Shown here piece after piece: positions 5,426 to 10,919 of a stretch of 10,919 nt of DNA. This DNA is from Oscillospiraceae bacterium. GTDB taxonomy: Bacteria > Bacillota > Clostridia > Oscillospirales > Oscillospiraceae. The position numbers were made by a program, and so were the translations under genes. The notes beneath the pieces are model-generated. The model saw only the letters and a program-made list of their open reading frames with translations. It did not search any database and was not told where the DNA came from. Within the stretch, counting starts at the first letter, position 1. Every line of letters starts with the position of its first letter. The DNA is taken from positions 1 to 10,919 of the forward strand of contig JAFXBH010000121.1 in NCBI GenBank assembly GCA_017521875.1, in the 5' to 3' direction.

Positions 5426-6782
5426 AATTGCATCCCGGGCATTGGCCCTGTTTTTGATCCTCGGTTTGTTAACTTGCGGCGTAGTATTCTTCTTGGTGGA
5501 ATACCTGGTCAAATCCGATGAATGGGTGATTTTTCCCGGCTCGCCCCATGTGTATAACGGCAGCAATATCGGCTGTGGCGTGGTGGTTGACCGGGAAGGG
5601 GCGCTACTGCTGGACTTGAACGATGGCCGTATGTATTCCAATTCTCTGCCCTTGCGGCAGTCAACAGTCCATTGGATTGGCGACCGCTTTGGCAGTATCA
5701 GCGCGCCGTCGTTGTCCTATTATGCAGCCCAAATGGCAGGGTATGACCTGATCAACGGCGTGTATAATTACTGCCAGACCGGTGGGGTGGCGGAACTGAC
5801 CCTTTCTTCCACTATGCAAATGGCAGCCCTGGAGGCTATGGGAGAACATAAGGGCACTGTGGCGGTGTATAATTATAAAACCGGCCAACTGCTCTGTGCG
5901 GTGACCACGCCTACCTATGACCCGGATAATGTGCCTGAGTTTGCCGAGGGAGACCCGCAATACGAGGGACTCTATGTGAATCGCTTTCTGCAGTCGGCAT
6001 ACATTCCCGGCTCAATTTTTAAAATCGTTACAATGGCTGCAGCGCTGGAACACGATCCTGCCATCGCAGAGCAGAAATTTACCTGCACCGGCAGCCTGAA
6101 GGTGGGAGATCAGGAAGTGACCTGTGAAGATCCTCACTGGGAGCAGACCCTGAAGCAGGCGTTCTGTAATTCCTGCAACTGTGCCTTTGCCCAAATTGCT
6201 ATGCAGATGGGGGAGGAGACATACCGCAGTTATGTGGAAAAATTTGGCATCACTCAGGCGGTTTCCTTTGATGGTATCACCACAGTAGAGGGTAATTTTG
6301 AAATTTTGGGCGGAGAGGACATCAACCTTGCCTGGAGCAGTGTGGGTCAGCACCGGGATTTGGTCAATCCCTGCGCGTTTATGACTTTCCTGAGCGCTAT
6401 AGCCAACGAGGGAAAGGTGACCCGTCCCTATCTGGTGGAAGAAATCTCTGTCAATAACAACCGCACCTATGATGCCAAGACCCGTTTCGGTGACCGGATC
6501 TTCTCTGCCAGGACTGCCAAAATCCTGCAGGAATATATGCAGAATAATGTGGCAGTGAAATATGGCGCAGAGAATTTTCCCGGCCTGACCGTAGGCGCGA
6601 AAACCGGCACCGGAGAAGTGGACGGCGGCAAAAAACCCAATGCAATGCTGGCAGGTTTTGTGCAGAACGAAGATTTGCCCCTGGCATTTATCGTGTGCGT
6701 GGAGGATGCCGGTTACGGCAGAGCCGTGTGCGTTCCTATTGCATCCAAGGTTCTGGAGGCGGCAAAAAAGGTCATATCCTGA
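5418..6782 (+). CDS. Penicillin-binding transpeptidase (class B PBP, PbpA/FtsI-like)
   Basis: Cross-links peptidoglycan stem peptides outside the membrane and is probably the partner of the SEDS protein encoded just upstream. The product is 454 residues with one N-terminal membrane anchor (about 7-30), a short pedestal region and a transpeptidase domain. All three active-site motifs are present: SxxK as SIFK (S199, K202), SxN as SCN (252-254) and KTG as KTGT (395-398). There is no glycosyltransferase domain. At 454 residues with a small pedestal it resembles the PbpA type found beside rodA in actinobacteria and clostridia rather than large FtsI/SpoVD proteins with PASTA repeats. The ATG at 5418 follows AAGGGAGG (5402-5409) at 8 nt and overlaps the upstream stop by 8 bp, so the two are probably made in fixed ratio. 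No clear terminator follows; the next 60 bp are AT-rich with only weak AU stems. Confidence 0.94.
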   Translation: MNRIASRALALFLILGLLTCGVVFFLVEYLVKSDEWVIFPGSPHVYNGSNIGCGVVVDREGALLLDLNDGRMYSNSLPLRQSTVHWIGDRFGSISAPSLSYYAAQMAGYDLINGVYNYCQTGGVAELTLSSTMQMAALEAMGEHKGTVAVYNYKTGQLLCAVTTPTYDPDNVPEFAEGDPQYEGLYVNRFLQSAYIPGSIFKIVTMAAALEHDPAIAEQKFTCTGSLKVGDQEVTCEDPHWEQTLKQAFCNSCNCAFAQIAMQMGEETYRSYVEKFGITQAVSFDGITTVEGNFEILGGEDINLAWSSVGQHRDLVNPCAFMTFLSAIANEGKVTRPYLVEEISVNNNRTYDAKTRFGDRIFSARTAKILQEYMQNNVAVKYGAENFPGLTVGAKTGTGEVDGGKKPNAMLAGFVQNEDLPLAFIVCVEDAGYGRAVCVPIASKVLEAAKKVIS

Positions 6783-6842
6783 CAAAATATAATATTATTT
6801 GAAAAAAGTGACAATAGAATAGAAATATTTGTATTTTTGCGG

Positions 6843-6871
6843 TTGACAAATGTTCGTCCGAGAGATACAAT
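6843..6871 (+). promoter_or_regulatory. Sigma-A promoter of the liv operon
   Basis: A perfect -35 TTGACA (6843-6848), a 17-bp spacer and -10 TACAAT (6866-6871). The start should be near 6878, giving a leader of about 53 nt before the binding-protein gene. The leader has a small ATCTT/AAGAT stem (6878-6891) but no recognisable riboswitch. The in-frame ATG at 6850 lies inside this promoter and is not the real start. Confidence 0.9.
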
Positions 6872-6930
6872 ATGCACATCTTTTCCAAGATATAAAAAAG
6901 TATAATATTGTAAATCAGGAGGAAATCAAT

Positions 6931-8076
6931 ATGAAGAAGTTTTTGGCCCTTGCATTGGCCGCCATGATGATGTTGGCAATGTTTGCCGGTTGCGGTGGCA
7001 AGAAGGAAGAAGCCGATCCCAACACCATTAAAATCGGTATGTCCGGCCCTCTGACCGGTGGCGCAGCCGTTTACGGTAAAGCCGTGGAATCCGGCATGAA
7101 GATCGCTGTGGAAGAAATCAACGCCAAGGGCGGTCTGCAGATTGCTTTCAAGTCTCAGGATGATGAGCACGACGGCGAAAAGGCCCTGAATGCTTATAAC
7201 AGCCTGAAGGACTGGGGTATGCAGATTTTTGCCGGCGCTGTTACTACCAGCCCCTGTCTGGCAATTGCTCCCACCACCGTGGAAGACAATATGTTTATGA
7301 TGACCCCCTCCGGTTCTTCTGATAAGATCGCCCTCACCGGCAATAACATTTTCCAGATGTGCTTTACTGACCCCAACCAAGGCGCCAGCGCCGCTGAATT
7401 GGTGGCAGAAAAGCAACTGGGCACCAAGATCGGTATCATCTACGACAACTCCGACGACTACTCCAAGGGCCTGATGAAGGGCTTCAAGGATAAGGCTGCC
7501 GAACTGAACCTGAACATCGTTGTAGAGACCTCCTTCACTGAGGCTAACAAGAGCGATCTGACCACACAGGTCAACCAGTGTAAGGATGCAGAATGCGATT
7601 TCGTGTTCCTGCCTTTCTACGCTACTGAGGCTACTCTGGTGCTGAACAGCGCCAATAAGATTGGCTATAAGCCCACCTTCTTCGGCTGCGACGGTATGGA
7701 CGGTGTGCTGACCATCGAAGGCTTTGATAAGTCCCTGGCTGAAGGTCTGGTTCTGATGACTCCCTTCAACCCCGATGCAGAGAACACCAAGTCTTTCGTA
7801 GAGAAGTACCAGGCTGCCAACAACGGCGAAACTCCCAACCAGTTTGCCGCTGACGGTTACGATGTGATCTACTCCCTCTACAATGCTTGCATTGCTCTGG
7901 AGATCGACGGCACAACTCCTGCTTCTGAAGTTTGCACCAAACTGCAGGACTACTTCAAGACTTATAAGTTCACCGGTCTGACCGGTACCGATATGACTTG
8001 GGATGCCAACGGTATGATCTCTAAGGTTCCCGCTGCCGTGAAGATCGAAAGCGGCAAGTACGTTGATATGAAATAA
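6931..8076 (+). CDS. livJ: Branched-chain amino acid ABC transporter substrate-binding lipoprotein
   Basis: Captures the substrate outside the cell and hands it to the membrane permease. The product is 381 residues, typical of the LivJ/LivK/BraC family (Peripla_BP_6). The N-terminus is a lipoprotein signal with lipobox FAGC, so Cys21 is the likely lipidated first residue, followed by a short charged linker (GGKKEEADPN). The mature domain opens IKIGMSGPLTGGAAVYGKA, a family hallmark, and contains TPSGSSD (125-131) and YDNSDDYSKG (171-180) in the ligand-cleft regions and FAADGYDVIYSL near the C-terminus. The ATG at 6931 has AGGAGG (6917-6922) 8 nt upstream; 27 codons of open frame precede it but include promoter sequence. 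Abundant preferred codons suggest high expression. The transporter genes that follow support amino-acid import; leucine, isoleucine or valine is likely, but a related substrate cannot be excluded. Confidence 0.92.
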   Translation: MKKFLALALAAMMMLAMFAGCGGKKEEADPNTIKIGMSGPLTGGAAVYGKAVESGMKIAVEEINAKGGLQIAFKSQDDEHDGEKALNAYNSLKDWGMQIFAGAVTTSPCLAIAPTTVEDNMFMMTPSGSSDKIALTGNNIFQMCFTDPNQGASAAELVAEKQLGTKIGIIYDNSDDYSKGLMKGFKDKAAELNLNIVVETSFTEANKSDLTTQVNQCKDAECDFVFLPFYATEATLVLNSANKIGYKPTFFGCDGMDGVLTIEGFDKSLAEGLVLMTPFNPDAENTKSFVEKYQAANNGETPNQFAADGYDVIYSLYNACIALEIDGTTPASEVCTKLQDYFKTYKFTGLTGTDMTWDANGMISKVPAAVKIESGKYVDMK

Positions 8077-8083
8077 TGATTTT

Positions 8084-8111
8084 GGAATGGGAGGGGAGAC
8101 CCTCCCATTCC
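8084..8111 (+). repeat. Inverted repeat / stem-loop 1 between livJ and livH
   Basis: A 12-bp perfect stem, GGAATGGGAGGG (8084-8095) with CCCTCCCATTCC (8100-8111), and a GAGA tetraloop of the stable GNRA type. It starts 7 bp after the livJ stop. No T run follows, so it is unlikely to be a complete terminator. It could protect the 3' end of the livJ message. Confidence 0.85.
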
Positions 8112-8125
8112 TCCGTATCCTTCGG

Positions 8126-8168
8126 CAGTCTATGGGAGCAACCGGAAAACGGTTGTTGCCATAGACTG
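8126..8168 (+). repeat. Inverted repeat / stem-loop 2 between livJ and livH
   Basis: A long hairpin: 10 perfect pairs (8126-8135 with 8159-8168), one G-G mismatch, then 8 more pairs including one G-U (8137-8144 with 8150-8157), and loop GAAAA. Only two Ts follow. It ends 21 bp before the livH start. Together with stem-loop 1 it nearly fills the gap and may act as a processing or stabilising element, or be a REP-like palindromic repeat. Confidence 0.85.
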
Positions 8169-8189
8169 TTGAGAAAGAGAGGCTTTGTT

Positions 8190-9071
8190 ATGGAAATACT
8201 GCAATATCTCATAAACGGCATCAGTATCGGTGCTGTCTATGCGATTATCGCATTGGGCTATACTATGGTTTACGGCATTGCAAAAATGCTGAACTTTGCC
8301 CACGGTGATGTCATTATGGTCGGCGCATACATATCTTTCTGCGTTACCAGTTATTTGGGATTGCCTGCAGTCGTGGCGATCCTGATTGCAATGTTGGTGT
8401 GCACGATTTTAGGTGTCTTGATTGAAGGACTGGCTTACAGACCTTTGCGTGGCACGCCCAGTTTGGCGGTTTTGATTACTGCCATCGGCGTCAGTTACTT
8501 TTTGCAGAATGCTGCCCAACTGATTTGGGGCACTGCTCCCAAGAACTTCACCAGTGTTGTGACGATGAATCCCATTATGATTGCCGGCGGCCGTCTGGTT
8601 ATCACCGGTGAGGTGATTCTGACGGTAGTAGTCTCTGCTGTTGTGATGGTTGCATTGACCCTGTTCACCGGCAAGACCCGTACCGGCAAGGCAATGCGTG
8701 CCGTATCTGAGGACAGAGATGCCGCCCAACTAATGGGTATCAATGTAAACCGTACGATTTCCACCACCTTTGCCATTGGCTCTGCTTTGGCAGCCGTGGC
8801 AGGTGTTCTGCTTTGTTCTACCGTTCCCGCTCTGCAGCCTACCACCGGCTCTATGCCTGGTATCCGGGCCTTCACTGCAGCGGTGTTGGGCGGTATTGGC
8901 TCTATGCCCGGCGCCATGCTGGGCGGCGTACTGTTGGGCATCATTGAGACCTTCAGCAAAAAGTACATTTCTACAGACTTCAGCGACGCAATCGTGTTTG
9001 GCGTCTTGATTCTGATCCTGCTGGTAAAGCCCACCGGTTTGATGGGCAAGCAGGTTCAGGAGAAGGTGTGA
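8190..9071 (+). CDS. livH: Branched-chain amino acid ABC transporter permease LivH
   Basis: One of two membrane subunits forming the translocation channel. The product is 293 residues, the family's usual length, with about eight hydrophobic segments. It opens YLINGISIGAVYAIIALGYTMVYGI and then has LNFAHGDVIMVGAY, both characteristic of LivH. The cytoplasmic coupling loop that contacts the ATPase is visible as GKAMRAVSEDRDAAQLMGIN (166-185), and PGIRAFTAAVLGGIGSMPGAMLGG (223-246) is the conserved late segment. The frame is open back to 8076, but that extension only translates the two intergenic stem-loops. The ATG at 8190 has GAGAGG (8177-8182) at 7 nt and gives the family N-terminus. The livM start follows within 10 bp. 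Confidence 0.94.
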   Translation: MEILQYLINGISIGAVYAIIALGYTMVYGIAKMLNFAHGDVIMVGAYISFCVTSYLGLPAVVAILIAMLVCTILGVLIEGLAYRPLRGTPSLAVLITAIGVSYFLQNAAQLIWGTAPKNFTSVVTMNPIMIAGGRLVITGEVILTVVVSAVVMVALTLFTGKTRTGKAMRAVSEDRDAAQLMGINVNRTISTTFAIGSALAAVAGVLLCSTVPALQPTTGSMPGIRAFTAAVLGGIGSMPGAMLGGVLLGIIETFSKKYISTDFSDAIVFGVLILILLVKPTGLMGKQVQEKV

Positions 9072-9076
9072 GGTGA
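9071..9076 (+). promoter_or_regulatory. Ribosome binding site that decides the livM start
   Basis: AGGTGA (preceded by G at 9070) lies 5 nt before the ATG at 9082. A GTG at 9073 is in frame three codons earlier but lies within this site, so the ATG is preferred. The site begins at the last base of the livH stop codon, so the two genes are probably translationally coupled. Confidence 0.65.
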
Positions 9077-9081
9077 TTGCT

Positions 9082-10164
9082 ATGAAGAAATTGATGCAAA
9101 ACAAGACCTTCCGGAAAAACCTTTCCATCTATCTGCTGGTAACTGTCGGCTTTGTGGTAATGCAGATCCTGTCTTCTATGGGTATGCTGGGCAGTGCGGT
9201 TAAGGGATATTTGGTTCCCGTCTGTGTTTACATTGTAATGGCTGTTTCCCTGAACTTGCTGGTGGGTATCTGCGGCGAACTGAGTTTGGGCCACGCCGGA
9301 TTTATGGGCGTTGGCGCATTCAGTGGTATTATTACTGCTACGCTTTTGCAGCCGGTGATTCCCAGCCCTGTACTTCGGCTGGCAGTCGCTATCGTGGTTG
9401 GTGGTGTGCTGGCAGGCATATTCGGTGTTGTGATCGGTATTCCCGCCCTCCGTTTGCGGGGTGACTACCTGGCCATCGTAACCCTGGCCTGTGGTGAAAT
9501 TTTGAAGAATATCTTCAGCAATCTCTATGCCGGTGTGGATTCCGAAGGCTTCCATATGGCATTCCGGGTAGGCGCATTTACCCTGAAAGATGGCGGTAAA
9601 ATGATTATAGACGGGCCTGTGGGTGCTACCGGCATTACCAAAATTGCCACATTCCCCGCCGGTTTTGTGCTGATTTTGATCACCTTGTTTGTAGTGCTGA
9701 ACCTGATCAACTCCAAGGAAGGCCGCGCCATTAAGGCAGTTCGTGATAACCGAATCGCTGCGGAGTCTGTGGGTATCAATGTAACAGCCTTCCGTATGAA
9801 GGCATTTGTTGTTTCTGCATTCCTGGCAGGTATGGCCGGCGCGTTGTTCGGCCTGAACTTCTCTTCCATGAATGCTACAAAGTTCAACTTTAACAGTTCT
9901 ATCAACATTTTGGTGTTTGTGGTGCTGGGCGGTATGGGTAATATCCTTGGCTCGGTCATCTCTGCCACTGTGCTGTATGTGCTGCCTGAGGCGCTCCGCG
10001 GTCTGGATGATCTGCGAATGATCCTCTATGCTATTGTGCTGATCGTGGTAATGCTATGTACCTGGTCTCCCAAAATGAAAATGGCCATTGCAGCGCTTAA
10101 GATGAATATCAAAACAAAATTACGCCGGTTACTGGGCAAAAAGGAGGTGGCTTCCGATGAATGA
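9082..10164 (+). CDS. livM: Branched-chain amino acid ABC transporter permease LivM
   Basis: The second membrane subunit of the importer, expected to pair with LivH. The product is 360 residues from the ATG at 9082 (363 if the GTG at 9073 is used), usual for LivM. A basic N-terminus (MKKLMQNKTFRKN) is followed by about ten hydrophobic segments. Family blocks are LVGICGELSLGHAGFMGVGA (60-79), PALRLRGDYLAIVTLACGEI (121-140), and the ATPase-contacting loop GRAIKAVRDNRIAAESVGIN (214-233), which parallels the loop in LivH. The stretch after it (FVVSAFLAGMAGALFG) is also typical. The basic C-terminal tail, KLRRLLGKK, overlaps the ribosome binding site of the next gene, and the coding regions overlap by 8 bp. 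Confidence 0.94.
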   Translation: MKKLMQNKTFRKNLSIYLLVTVGFVVMQILSSMGMLGSAVKGYLVPVCVYIVMAVSLNLLVGICGELSLGHAGFMGVGAFSGIITATLLQPVIPSPVLRLAVAIVVGGVLAGIFGVVIGIPALRLRGDYLAIVTLACGEILKNIFSNLYAGVDSEGFHMAFRVGAFTLKDGGKMIIDGPVGATGITKIATFPAGFVLILITLFVVLNLINSKEGRAIKAVRDNRIAAESVGINVTAFRMKAFVVSAFLAGMAGALFGLNFSSMNATKFNFNSSINILVFVVLGGMGNILGSVISATVLYVLPEALRGLDDLRMILYAIVLIVVMLCTWSPKMKMAIAALKMNIKTKLRRLLGKKEVASDE

Positions 10165-10919
10165 GTACTCCCGTAAAATGGTGGAAGTTACCAGCACCAA
10201 TCTGCTTCGTGAGCAGGATATGGATAAGCCCCCAGTTTTGGATGTCCGGAACTTGGGCATCGACTTTGGCGGCCTGACCGCAGTGGACGGCTTTAGTATG
10301 ACCATCGGTCCCACCGAGATCTCCGGCTTGATTGGCCCCAACGGCGCCGGTAAAACAACCATCTTTAATCTGTTGACTTCTGTGTACCAGCCTACCCGGG
10401 GATCTGTGCTTCTCAACGGTATCGATACCAAGGGTATGACCACTGCAAAAGTCAATAAAATGGGCATTGCAAGAACATTCCAAAACATTCGTCTTTTTGA
10501 CGATATGACCGCTTTGGACAATGTAAAGGTGGGTATGCATAACTCCATCAAGTGCTCCTTCCTGGCCTCTGTTCTCCGCTTGCCGTCTTATTACAAAGCA
10601 GAGAAAGCAGCCAACCAAAAGGCAATGGAATTGCTGGACTTTATGGGCCTTGCAGATGTAGCCCACACCAAGGCGGGCAGTCTGCCTTATGGTGTGCAGC
10701 GCCGTCTGGAGATCGTCCGTGCATTGGCCACTGACCCCTCCATTATTCTGTTGGATGAACCTGCTGCCGGCATGAACCCCAGTGAAACCGCGGAACTGAT
10801 GCACCAGATTCGCAGAATCCGGGACACTTTCCAGATCGCAATCTTCCTGATCGAGCACGATATGAATCTGGTTATGAATGTGTGCGAAGGCATTGTGGTA
10901 GTGAACTACGGCCGGATTA
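10157..10919 (+). CDS. livG: Branched-chain amino acid ABC transporter ATPase LivG (3' end outside window)
   Basis: Hydrolyses ATP at the inner face of the membrane to drive import through LivH and LivM. At least 254 residues are visible and the frame is still open at the window end, so only the last part is missing. The nucleotide-binding motifs are complete: Walker A GPNGAGKTT (60-68), Q-loop Q109 in TFQN, the LivG-type signature LPYGVQRRLEI (176-186), Walker B IILLDE (196-201), and switch histidine H234 in IEHDMNLVM. The start ATG at 10157 has AGGAGG (10142-10147) at 9 nt and overlaps the livM stop by 8 bp. This gives about 25 residues before the usual beginning of the ATPase domain (VLDVRNLGIDFGG), slightly longer than common; ATGs at 10178 or 10220 are less likely because they lack a comparable site. 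A livF gene is expected just downstream. Confidence 0.95.
   Translation, partial: MNEYSRKMVEVTSTNLLREQDMDKPPVLDVRNLGIDFGGLTAVDGFSMTIGPTEISGLIGPNGAGKTTIFNLLTSVYQPTRGSVLLNGIDTKGMTTAKVNKMGIARTFQNIRLFDDMTALDNVKVGMHNSIKCSFLASVLRLPSYYKAEKAANQKAMELLDFMGLADVAHTKAGSLPYGVQRRLEIVRALATDPSIILLDEPAAGMNPSETAELMHQIRRIRDTFQIAIFLIEHDMNLVMNVCEGIVVVNYGRI

Noticed and set aside
6012..6785. Antisense open frame of 257 codons opposite the PBP gene
   Set aside because: No family resemblance and no convincing ribosome binding site; the + strand carries all three PBP motifs.
6783..6842. Possible terminator between the PBP gene and the liv promoter
   Set aside because: Only short AU-only pairings are present (for example AAATA/TATTT at 6823-6836); none has a GC stem. 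Read-through into liv cannot be excluded.
6878..6930. Riboswitch or leader-peptide attenuator upstream of livJ
   Set aside because: The 53-nt leader is too short for a known riboswitch, has only a 5-bp stem and no run of Leu, Ile or Val codons.
8076..8189. Upstream extension of livH by 38 codons
   Set aside because: The extension translates the two intergenic stem-loops, lacks membrane character and does not fit the LivH N-terminus; the ATG at 8190 has a good ribosome binding site.
10109..10858. Antisense open frame of 249 codons opposite livG
   Set aside because: The + strand frame has every ABC ATPase motif in order; the antisense frame has none.

Overview
The window looks like chromosomal DNA from a Gram-positive clostridial bacterium, most likely the Oscillospiraceae/Ruminococcaceae. 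The grounds are strong AGGAGG-type ribosome binding sites, consensus sigma-A promoters, a short basic S21, a fused FHA-SEDS protein next to a class B PBP, a DUF5067-like secreted protein, and a LeuS with a KMGKR loop. The family assignment is inference from protein style, not a database search. Most of the window is ordinary core genome; no CRISPR array, tRNA, rRNA, transposase or phage gene was seen.

Layout. (1) 2-1105: the 3' part of leuS. (2) 1148-1477: a self-contained rpsU unit with a perfect-spacing promoter, a leader hairpin, the gene and a strong terminator. (3) About 1486-2750: an AT-richer module. An Xre-type repressor gene on the + strand faces a two-gene - strand operon encoding a small membrane protein and a DUF5067-like secreted protein, joined by an ATGA overlap. 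The 99-bp divergent intergenic region carries two near-identical 17-bp palindromes, one inside each predicted promoter. (4) 2793-6782: nfo (endonuclease IV), an FHA-SEDS glycosyltransferase and a PBP transpeptidase, tightly spaced and all on the + strand. (5) 6843-10919: a branched-chain amino acid ABC transporter operon with its own strong promoter: binding lipoprotein, two stem-loops, livH, livM and livG, which runs off the window end.

How the parts work together. The SEDS protein and the PBP form the usual polymerase/transpeptidase pair for septal, elongation or sporulation peptidoglycan, and the FHA domain suggests control by Ser/Thr phosphorylation. The liv genes encode a high-affinity importer; the large hairpins after the binding-protein gene probably keep that protein in excess over the permease. 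The Xre module appears to be an autoregulated switch controlling one membrane and one exported protein. It is the least explained part of the window and the best candidate for something new.
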